64,000 bases of DNA, taken from assembly GCF_010015445.1 (NCBI RefSeq), contig NC_053128.1:6413127-6477126 (forward strand). The letters are read 5' to 3'. Numbering within the stretch: the first letter of the stretch is position 1; every line of letters begins with the position of its first letter. This DNA is from Perca fluviatilis (taxonomy: Eukaryota > Chordata > Actinopteri > Perciformes > Percidae). This document shows positions 55,803 to 64,000 of the stretch, piece by piece. The position numbers were made by a program, and so were the translations under genes. The notes beneath the pieces were generated by a model, which searched no databases, was not told the origin of the DNA, and saw only the letters and a program-made list of their open reading frames with translations.

Positions 55803-56092
55803 GTGGGGATATTGCCAGCCAAGAAAATCCTGAGTAGTGCACAGGAGGAAGAGGAGGAGGGAAATGAAGAAGGAGAAGACAGTAAACTGGAGAGACCAGG
55901 CAGGTCAGAGCAGGAGAAGACCACAGAAGGAGATGCAGAAATGAGTGAAAGAGAAGAGGGAAAGGAAGAATTGACAGTGAGGGATGAAGAGGAGGCTGCA
56001 GGTTCAGAGAGAGGGACAGAGGGAAAGAGTGATCAGGAGGATGAAGATGACAGAGAGGAAGAGGAGGCTGCAGTAACCCCTGGACCATATGG
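55803..56092 (+). pseudogene. acidic N-terminal exon of a hAT-family (zinc finger MYM-like) transposase, probable
   Basis: An open frame reading ILPAKKILSSAQEEEEEGNE, then strongly Glu-rich sequence with GRSEQEKTTEGDAEMSERE, to VTPGPYG, followed by a GTTTGG that could be a donor. The pattern of a KIL.SAQ motif, acidic stretch and GP end resembles, from memory, the first exon of fish hAT transposases related to zinc finger MYM-type 1. No zinc finger, dimerisation or catalytic region was found nearby. Not counted as a host gene. Confidence 0.4.
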
Positions 56093-56214
56093 TTGGTTTA
56101 TATTCTCCTTACATATAAATTGCAGTACAGTAACATAACATGTCCTGTGACATGATGTGTTTTCAGTTTTTGGCTATTTCCATTCTGTTGTATATGTTAT
56201 AGGGTTAGATATGT

Positions 56215-56545
56215 AAATATTTACATATACAACAACAGTTCACTCTTCTCAAGACACTTTACAGATAGAGTAGGTCTAGACCACACTCTTTAAGTTACAA
56301 TGACCCAACAATTCTCCCAAGAGCAAGCATTTGGTGCAACAGAAACATCAGACATATCCAGGGTCTTGGTGGTCGCTGGTTACATACAGATGGATACAGA
56401 TATAGAGAATTATGATTCATAATAATGGTAATTATAGTAACAAAAAAGATAATGAAACTATGAATAGAAATAATAGTTGTAGCAGTTTAGGGCGTAGCAG
56501 TTTAGGGCATAGCAGGGCGTTGCGGGGCGTAGTAGGGCATATCAG
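56215..56545 (-). mobile_element. retroelement family C fragment with short minisatellite
   Basis: ACACTTTACAGATAGAGTAG and AGAGCAAGCATTTGGTGCAA match the other copies; at 56,485-56,540 it carries the GGGCGTAGCAG-type minisatellite also present (expanded, other strand) at 35,461. Confidence 0.75.
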
Positions 56546-57226
56546 TTTATGTATGATGGTTTCCATGTACCGTCTTCCCCTGCCACCCTACCAAGATCTC
56601 TTGCTACCCCTTTGCCCCCCCATGTAAAATTTTCTAGATCCGCCACTGTGCCGGTTCCATAGTGAGACCGGCGCAGCCGGAGAAATTTTGGGCGCTGCGG
56701 CATATTTAATTTATTATAAATATTTTTTACGCGTGAGAAATACAATGTGTGGCGGGAGTGCGTGAAAAGACCGAAATGAGTGACTGTCACGCTCAATGCG
56801 TGACACTTGAGAGCCCTACATGTAACGGCGTTACGTATTCAGAATACAAATTATGAGTAACTGTATTCCGTTACAGTTACAATTTAAATCGTTGGTATTT
56901 AGAATACAGTTACATTGTTGAAATCAATGGATTACATGACGATACTTCTCTGTTTCACGAGTTTATTCACTCTGACTAAATTAAGGCAACTCTATGCATT
57001 TTCCAGAAGCCCCGATATGAAATCGAAAAAAATAGCTATTTGCGTGATCAGTCACAATGGAGTCGGAACCGGTGTTCTAACGGAACACCATACCCATCAG
57101 AATGGGATACCTTCGGTTAATGCGCATGCGCAGCAGTGAAATTTGTGGGATTGCGCATGCGTTAAATTTAAACCATCATTTCAGCATACCTAAGATTACA
57201 AGCGGTAAGTGTTGGTGTATTATATC

Positions 57227-57558
57227 CAACCCGGTCTCACGGCAGTTCGTGTAAATGGCCACGTTATTCTTAATCTATTGAGACGTTTTTCTCGTTTTTT
57301 ACGTGTAAATGTAACGTTAGTTTTTACGTGTAAATGTAACGTTATTTTAGGACTTGTAAATGTAACGTTATTTTTCGGGAGTAGGGCGGGGGCGAAGAAG
57401 TACGCTCCATAAGCCGGGGAAGCCAGCGCGCCCGCTGGTGAAATACATTACTTTACATTTTCGTCTTATCCACGTAAAACCGCAAAAACGTCTCCGTGGA
57501 CGTATCAATAGATTCAAATAACGTCACAATTACACGAACTTCCATGAGACGCGGGCTG
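57227..57558. mobile_element. MITE family E with 7-bp target duplication
   Basis: TTATATC at 57,220-57,226 and 57,559-57,565 flank inverted repeats of about 29 bases (CAACCCGGTCTCACGGCAGT and, reversed, CAGCCCGCGTCTCATGGAAG). Inside are three or four tandem CGTGTAAATGTAACGTTA-like units. A truncated relative lies at 33,374. Confidence 0.85.
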
Positions 57559-57567
57559 TTATATCGC

Positions 57568-57790
57568 ATTAAACAATGGGCTATCAAAACAGCATACCTC
57601 TTTTATAAACTGTATTTTTTTTTATTAAACCAGGGGTTATCAAAACAGCATACCCCTATAGAAACTGTATTTTTATTAAAAAATGGGCTATCAAAACAGC
57701 ATACCCATTTATAAACTGTATTTCTTTTATTAAACCAGGGGTTATCAAAACAGCATACCCTTCACAAACACTGGTATGCTGTTTTGACCA
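57568..57790. repeat. four direct copies of a ~54-bp unit plus an inverted copy of its core
   Basis: The core TATCAAAACAGCATACC occurs in direct orientation at about 57,582, 57,638, 57,689 and 57,743 (spacing about 51-56 bases), separated by AAACTGTATTTTT-type linkers. It appears inverted as GGTATGCTGTTTTGA at 57,773 and, degenerate, at about 57,834. Confidence 0.88.
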
Positions 57791-58731
57791 AGTAGGCCAA
57801 ATTGACAGACCCCGCTATAAAACTAAACTTCCGGTATGCTATTCTGACAAAGTATGCTACATCGACAGAACACCGGCACGACAGAGCCAGGGCAGGAATA
57901 AGTTTCTATCTTGGACACATACACATTAAAGAACGAACAGGGAGAATGAAATATAACTGTGCAGTGCAGCCTCTGCCTCCTTTCAGCGTCCAAATTACTC
58001 CACCTCCAACCTGAAGAAGCATCTTAAACAGGGTTCTAAATTAGCACCGTTTACCAGCCAAATGCTGGTGAAATATGCAAGTGGCTGGTAGATTTGCTTC
58101 ACTCACCAGCCAAAAAACCCAATGGTAATCTATTGAATGGCTGGTAATATTTGAACATTCATTAGCCATTTGGATGGTAGATGAAAATGTTAATTTTGAA
58201 GCCTGATCTTAAAGTAAGTTTTTTTTTTAATTAGCCAAGGGTAGTCGTCTGCTGTAGTTTTACTGGTCACCTTGCTATTTTAACATTGACGTGCGACTTT
58301 ACATTCTCCTACGTGCTGATTTACTAGCTCCAGAGCCGTTTAAAGACTGACTAGCCCGTTTGACATGTTAGCTAACGTTAGCTAAAATTAGCTCGTGGTA
58401 GCAAGACTGCGGTTAGATTTTTGTGGTATGCAGTTCGGGACTACCAATACAATAATCTACCTGCTTGTTCAGGTACACATTCAGCTAGTTGGAATAAAAA
58501 GAACACACCATTATAGGCCTGTTTAGTAAGCTGGATGTGATAGCTGCATTCCTACACTTATAAAACGCAATTCAATGTGGAAGTAATCCTGAAGTAATCC
58601 AAGTATTCAGAATACGTTACTCAGATTGAGTAACGTAACGGAATACGTTACAAATTACATTTGTGGGCATGTATTCTGTATTCTGTAACGAAATACGTTT
58701 TGAAAGTATCCTTCCCAACACTGCTAAGCGT

Positions 58732-59550
58732 GGAAAGTCGTATCTAAGGTCCGTCCTATTTACTGGAGCAGCAAACAACATTTACATTGCATGGCTCTAT
58801 ACACTCTAAAAGTATTGTTTATTTAAATGGAGTCTAGTGACTTTGGGCGGTTTTGGAGCTGTTTCTGGTTAAACAAAAAGGTCTATCTTTGTAGGGATCC
58901 TTTCCATAATGGCTGATTATTAACCCCTTTCCTTGTCCTTTTGTTGTATAATTTTCTTTAAATTTTTTTCTACTTAGCACTTCTCCATATTTAATATGTA
59001 GCACTCTGAGATCTGTTTAAATATAAATTCCGTTACAAATAAAATGTATTGTTAAAATGTATTGTTGTTGAGACTTAGAATAACAATCTGAGCCTGTCAG
59101 TGGCAAAAACTGCACTTTTAGTGTACATAAACTGACGGTGAACATTTGCCCTATGTGATTACATCGCAGCTGCTGCCGGTTACAGCGTTTTCAAAACTAG
59201 AACTTCAAAGATCAGTCACTTAGACACCAATGTATGGGATAATGCAATAGCGAGTTACATAGTGTGACTTTAAAATATAAAGAAATTACCTAAATAATAT
59301 ATGGGAAAAACCAATGCACCATTGGTTAATTTCTTATGTATTTTCTTCATTTTGTTAAGCTAATAATGTCCCCCTCCCCCAGATAGTATACATTTCACAC
59401 AACTATACTTAAACACAGATAGTATAATTATGAATACAGTATTATCAAATTAATGATTTATTTTGGATTCCATCTTAGCAACAATGCAAATTCAAAACAA
59501 AGACGGTAGTCAGAATTTATATATACCCTTGCTGAATCTGTTTTATTATG
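58732..59550. other. unassigned, partly repetitive
   Basis: 58,780-59,240 shares strings with the TTAA-flanked MITE at 34,912-35,412 (CCTGTCAGTGGCAAAAAC against CCTGCCAGTGGCAAAAAC). No gene. Confidence 0.45.
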
Positions 59551-59551
59551 G

Positions 59552-59583
59552 GGATTAGGGTTAGGGGGTTAGGGGTTAGGGTA
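59552..59583 (+). repeat. short degenerate telomere-like TTAGGG run
   Basis: GATTAGGGTTAGGGGGTTAG then GGGTTAGGG: four degenerate units only. Confidence 0.8.
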
Positions 59584-61185
59584 CATTCATTTAAATGATT
59601 TCATATTTCATATTAATATGTTTATATTTTTCTTGTGTCATATTATCAAGAGCATATGCATACGTCTTTGTTCAAAGATCATATTGTGGATCTTTCCCTT
59701 GTGACGAGGCATGCATTGTGTTTTATGAATGTATGTTGGTGTCTTCAACTGAATATAAACTCTGAATGCTGTCCTCACTATAGTAAACGTCAGTAGGCCC
59801 GCTGTGTATTTTAATAAAGCAGTAGTGTTTGCAGCCTCTGGGTGTCACTGCAGGACTGTGTCTGTCTCTAGCTCTGCTCTGATTAGTTTGTGAAGTCAGT
59901 GTGTAGTTTAGTGGCAGGAACAGAGGATGGCAGCTCACATGGCACCGAAAAAAACAGCATGTTTCATCTCTCATATTTCCTCATATATTCCTGCAGCTTC
60001 ACTTGACTCTTTTGGGCTGTTCACACTTTTTCATCAACACATTCCCCAGGCAGGCTGACTTAATGAATAATAATAATTATTTAATCATTTTTTTCCCCCA
60101 ACAATAAGACCTAACAGGATCAACTCACATTGAAACTTCAAAGACTGGGAGCTGAATCCTTAATATTGATAATAATATATAAAGGCAATACGGACAGCAC
60201 TCCAAATTATACTTTTTTTTTTTACCACACGGACATTTTGGGCAAGACGCCCTTCTTCACCATGTTTCTCAGGGGAGATTGCCTGAGAATATTATTTTAT
60301 TTATTTATTTTACCATTTGACGTTTTTGTTTCTGTGTCCGAGGAGTACATCCAGCTTGGTGAAGCCATTCTGGACACATGACGTCATTTTTAATATATAT
60401 ATTTTTGATTCATAGCTTTAAATGTTTACTTTTTATCCAAACAATTCATCTCTTAATATGTCTGTATTGATAGAGCTTCATTCTGCACAGGCTTTGGCAT
60501 ATTTGAATCTATGCTTATTTATTTTATTACATAATACACAAAATAAAAATAATATACATTCATCAGCACATTCTCAGATACTGATTTCTGCTCTGTGTGC
60601 GTAGTATAAAAAAAAATAAAGCTTTCATTCTTCCATACAAATGAGATAACATTTGAGATAACATACCACTGAAATCCACATAACCAAACATTGTTTTCAT
60701 TTTGTTTCCTTTTTGATGCTACATTTCTCTCAAATACAGATACGTTTTGCATTTTGCTAGTAAAAGGTATACACATGTAAAGCATACAAGTAGACAGGTG
60801 AAATAATGATGTAACATTTTTAAGTGTCAATCAGTAATTGTCCACCCAGAATCTGCTGAAAAGTCTGTAGCAGATTGCATGTATTTTTTTGCACTCTGTA
60901 TTGTTTACCACTTGAACATTGTATCGTCATGTGAACACAGACAATTGTACGCTGTTAAAGACCACCATCAAAGCACCCACCACTTGTGTTACGCAGGAGT
61001 TAAAACAAACCAACCCCTCCACGCTGAAGCTAGCAGGCATAAACACAGACTTGAGATGCTTTTTGGGGGGAGACAAATGCTCAGAGGACGGACAAATTAT
61101 TATCTGAAACCTGCTGCATCAAACAATAATTTGTGTAATAAACTCTTAGCCCTTAAAGCCCTTAATAACTTGGTTTCTAATCTTG
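59584..61185. other. gene-free AT-rich stretch
   Basis: Several short frames on both strands, none with recognisable similarity or convincing splice sites. Confidence 0.5.
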
Positions 61186-61310
61186 AAGGTCCAATGTGCA
61201 GGAATTTCTCCCATCTAGCGTTGAGATCATATATCGCATATTGCATATTTGTGAACGGGCCAACATAGATTTTGATAATGATCAACTAAACACGTTACAC
61301 ACTGGACCTT
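61186..61310. mobile_element. family B MITE, internally deleted short copy
   Basis: Ends AAGGTCCAATGTG and CACACTGGACCTT are inverted repeats with one mismatch. CTCCCATCTAGCGTTGAGAT and GATTTTGATAATGATCAACT link it to the copy at 31,090. Confidence 0.8.
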
Positions 61311-61555
61311 TAAGTATTTCTGTACAAAGTGAAGTATTCATGACTAAATAAAAAACAAGCAAAGTTGAAGTTCAGAAAAAGGCCTTCAGTTATTATTCAT
61401 TAAACCTTCAATAACTCATTTTGTTGCCACTTTGGGGCAACAGAAAGAAGTTGTGAACACAACATTGCCTTATACTTTGCTATACAACTTATTTACACAT
61501 TCAGCTGTAATGGAGCGTTATCATTCACTAGTTGTGTTTGTGTCCACCCGATGAA

Positions 61556-61730
61556 TTAAAGTGATGGTTCGGAGTAATTTCACCCTAGGGTCCTTTGCAC
61601 CATGACCTCGAGCCAAACACCCCCCCAGAAGCTTTTTTCACCTGGCTCGAACATTGGGAGAGTTAGCGTAGAGGAGCGTTATCAGGTGAATAGCTTAGCG
61701 CTATATTAAGTCTAATATCGTTACTGTCGG
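61556..61730. repeat. MITE end fragment
   Basis: Starts TTAAAGTGATGGTTCGGAGT and includes CACCCTAGGGTCC and CCTCGAGCCAAACACCC. Remembered as a common fish TTAA-type repeat; the other end is not seen. Confidence 0.4.
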
Positions 61731-61916
61731 GCAGAGACCTCGTATCTCCATATTTTGTTTCTCAGATATCAATGCTATTAGTCACCCTTTATGTCTGTCT
61801 GTGGGTTTTACAAATATTTAAATAGTGACAACATGATTTAATCTGAATTTGTAGAAGGAAAATAGCTCAATAAGGTTTTCAAATTAGCCTTTTTTCATTT
61901 CTTGAAAAGCAACGGT

Positions 61917-62151
61917 TCTGGACATACAATATTCATTTCTTTTAACTCTGTTTTGGTCTTTACTAACTCCTGAGGGAAATATTTGGCTATTTAGCTGCAC
62001 CATAATGCTCCACTGTCACCAGCTAGTCTCGTATACTCTGAAAACAGCTGAAACACACTACAAAGCTCTGTAAAGCATAGAAGAGCTGCAAATTGTCATT
62101 TGATACATTGTTCTAATACAAAAATCAATTGTAGATGCCTAAAGAGTCTAA
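61917..62151 (+). repeat. duplicated LINE 3' segment (partner of 51,604)
   Basis: Nearly identical to 51,604-51,847 (about a dozen differences by eye over the whole shared 285 bases), including GGGAAATATTTGGCTATTTA and GATACATTGTTCTAATACAA. Confidence 0.85.
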
Positions 62152-62265
62152 AGCTTGATTTATGGTTGTGCGGAGGCTCCACGCAGAGCTTTCACCGTAG
62201 CCTACGTAAGTGGCCTAAAGTTTACACTTGTGCGTTGGTGTGTGCATCCATCTCAGCAGGGCCGG

Positions 62266-62300
<35 letters not shown>

Positions 62301-62675
62301 AGTGTGTGGTAGAGCGAGTGAGAGAGTTATGGCAATTACCTTCAGAGCGAAACCTACTCTAGAGTCATAGTGAGAGGAACAAAGTGTCTCCCCTGTTCTT
62401 TCTGACCACGGTGGGAAATCTGTAGCAGGAAAAGTTAACCCTCTCCTTGATTTCATGTTGTTTATGGAGAAGGAGAACCAGGAAATGAGTCGGGGGGGTG
62501 GGGGTAAATGCAACGCTACCAAGCCACGGCCGAGCAACGTGCGTCACCGCAACGTGTTGTTACATTTTGAGAGGTGCACGTCAGGCTACGGCGTAGTTTC
62601 CGTCGTAGGTTTGTGTCTGCACGTCCCTATGTACGTAGCCACGGCGTAGATATTTACACAGAAGTATAAATCACA
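62152..62675. mobile_element. DNA transposon family F, non-autonomous
   Basis: Left end TTGATTTATGGTTGTGCGG and right end, reversed, GTGTGATTTATACTTCTGTG are imperfect inverted repeats, with GTAGCCTACGTA inside the left end and TACGTAGCCACGG inside the right. Contains a (GT)n run (62,268-62,299). No coding capacity. Confidence 0.65.
62268..62299. repeat. (GT)n microsatellite
   Basis: About 16 GT units. Confidence 0.95.
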
Positions 62676-62676
62676 C

Positions 62677-62822
62677 TTAAAGGACAAATCCGGCGCAAAA
62701 TGAACCTAGGGTTTAATAATAAGTTACCGAGTCGACCGTTCTCTGGGATATGTTTTCATGCTAATCGAACGTGACCAGTTATTGACCCCATAGGTTCATT
62801 TTGTGCCGGATTTGTCCTTTAA
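62677..62822. mobile_element. palindromic TTAA-flanked MITE, 138 bp
   Basis: TTAA at 62,677-62,680 and 62,819-62,822 enclose 26-bp inverted repeats with one mismatch (AGGACAAATCCGGCGCAAAA at 62,681 and its counterpart ending at 62,818). The interior is about 86 bases. Confidence 0.9.
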
Positions 62823-63557
62823 CTCTTAAAAGTAATAATCTGCTTCATCACAACTGTGTAGATGTGGTTTGATCAGATTCTGAGTGACAGCGGCCTGCAA
62901 AATGACCAACGACCTAACGACTGTAATCAGATTCTGATTCAAATGTTGCCAAAGTGTAGTTGGTGCATGAAAACAAAACAAAAAAACCCCCAGAAATGCA
63001 GGAATCTCTCATGTGAAACCCAACCTAACCAAAACTGTTCAAATTTTTAGAAGATGTTGCAGTTGTGCTGCTCAAAATGAAAAGCTGTTTTAACAGGGCC
63101 TTTGAGTGAATCTGGAATAAAAAAAGGTAATTTTTTACCTTAAAAGCCACTTACACATTGTTTAGATTCAAATTTAATGGTTTCAGTTCCTTAAAGCAAT
63201 CCTGCAGGAATGACGTCAGACTCCATCCGGGTTTTAAAAGTTTAAATTTTATTCGATTCATCCCCACAACCAATAAAATTACTGCTAACAGCATGTTAAA
63301 TCACCTTTTTTTGGGTCGCTATCTCTCAGTCGCTCTGTCAAATCTGCATCAGTTCCACACCGGAGGCCTCCAGGCAGACTTAGATAATGCTCTCCATATT
63401 TACAGTGGCAGGAGGATTGGGAGGTTTTTGACTAGATCCCATTTGTGTGAACCTATTAGTGCTGAGCGCTCTGAGCTCCCTCTGATACGCCTCTGAGATT
63501 AGGCAATGGTATTACTGTAAGAGGATCGACTCGCCTCGAGGTAAGGGCCGAATATAC
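62823..63557. other. unassigned stretch with an open frame of 112 codons
   Basis: A plus-strand frame at 63,158-63,496 (LFLGRYLSVALSNLHQFHTG) has no recognisable domain. A GAGGTAAGG at 63,539 could be a splice donor of a gene to the right. Not supported enough to call a gene. Confidence 0.25.

Positions 63558-63599
<42 letters not shown>
63558..63599. repeat. (GA)n microsatellite
   Basis: About 20 GA units. Confidence 0.95.
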
Positions 63600-63602
<3 letters not shown>

Positions 63603-63701
63603 CACACACAAAGACAGGAACATGCTCACACAGATAGGACCACACACTCCCCAGAAAAAATCAGGACCTGGCAATGAGAGCGGGAAATAGAAAAAAGGGG
63701 G

Positions 63702-63705
<4 letters not shown>

Positions 63706-63775
<70 letters not shown>
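63706..63775. repeat. (CA)n microsatellite
   Basis: About 35 CA units. The Cys-Val frame on the minus strand is an artefact. Confidence 0.97.
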
Positions 63776-63776
<1 letters not shown>

Positions 63777-64000
63777 ACTCTTAAATAAAAATGATCTGTT
63801 TTTCTCTCCTGAATTGGATCATTGTTATTTAACCCCTATGAAACTGCTTTTTCTATTTGGAAAATAAGCTAACATCAAATCCACTGAAACACCATTTTAA
63901 AAAAAAGCAGGTTGGTTGTTTTAAGTTTATGATAGTATGATAGAAATGTACTTTAAATGCAGCATCGTGACCTTATGTATTCATATGTTTTGCACCCATT

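Larger units (their letters stand above)
53559..56816. mobile_element. inner DNA transposon nested in the hAT element
   Basis: Left end GGGCTCTCAAGT (53,559) and right end ACTTGAGAGCCC (56,805-56,816) are perfect 12-bp inverted repeats flanked by TACA on both sides, and joining the flanks restores the outer element (GGAATACATGTAACG). It carries a poly-C run (53,596), a family F fragment, an acidic reading frame and a family C retroelement fragment. Superfamily uncertain. Confidence 0.75.
53534..58723. mobile_element. hAT-type element with 8-bp target duplication, containing nested insertions
   Basis: Left end CAGTGTTGGG and right end CCCAACACTG are perfect inverted repeats, flanked by identical CTAAGCGT at 53,526-53,533 and 58,724-58,731. 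Further in, both ends carry GTAACGGAATAC-type repeats. The element's own sequence totals roughly 1.6 kb once the nested pieces (53,559-56,816 and 57,227-57,558) are removed. No transposase was seen. Confidence 0.9.

Noticed and set aside
55803..56138. Acidic host protein gene
   Set aside because: Lies inside a nested DNA transposon and looks like the first exon of a hAT-type transposase; no further exons found.
59552..59583. Telomere or chromosome-fusion relic
   Set aside because: Only four degenerate TTAGGG-like units; too short to indicate an ancient telomere.

Overview
This window looks like nuclear DNA of a ray-finned (teleost) fish, most likely a percomorph. The evidence is one large vertebrate gene split by GT-AG introns, two intronless fish-type TRIM genes, and a dense mix of Tc1, hAT, piggyBac-like, L1, CR1/L2, Rex3-like and SINE remnants with long (GT)n, (AT)n and (GA)n microsatellites. 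There are no bacterial features, CRISPR arrays or true tRNA/rRNA genes.

Layout. 1-1,150: the end of a decayed Tc1 transposon abutting a (TA)n tract. 3,051-22,365 (+): 21 in-frame coding exons of a class 8B P4-ATPase lipid flippase. They run from just after the actuator domain to the stop codon (997 residues, no disabling lesions); the N-terminal exons lie upstream of the window. Its introns hold a sense-oriented CR1/L2-type LINE, a SINE, a MITE, a Rex3-like fragment and an inverted repeat pair. 22,366-23,790: its 3' UTR. 23,791-27,020: gene-free.

27,000-48,130 is a TRIM duplication cluster heavily invaded by transposons. It contains a broken PRY/SPRY pseudogene (27,257-27,893), an orphan copy of the TRIM upstream block without a gene (33,042-33,373), and two intact tandem RING/B-box/coiled-coil/PRY-SPRY genes (42,962-44,635 and 46,486-48,123). 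The second has lost part of its B-box 2. Among them lie a MITE carrying a 17-unit, exactly 46-bp tandem array split by a retroelement, an 8-bp-TSD hAT element, a SINE with a 13-bp TSD, and an essentially full-length but frameshifted L1 (35,761-41,312) bounded by a perfect 18-bp TSD. That L1 sits inside another retroelement that carries its own minisatellite.

48,130-64,000 has no gene I can defend. It contains a second type of LINE remnant with a roughly 95% identical partner 10 kb away, a TTAA-flanked MITE, a 5.2-kb hAT element (TSD CTAAGCGT) that contains further elements, several small MITEs and microsatellites. The two kinds of gene are unrelated. The flippase acts in membrane lipid asymmetry. 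The TRIMs are putative E3 ubiquitin ligases of a fish-expanded family linked to antiviral defence. The most noteworthy structures are the TRIM duplication remnants, the nested transposon islands and the in-register 46-bp array; I found no clearly new multi-gene system. Identifications are from reading and memory of the families, without database searches.
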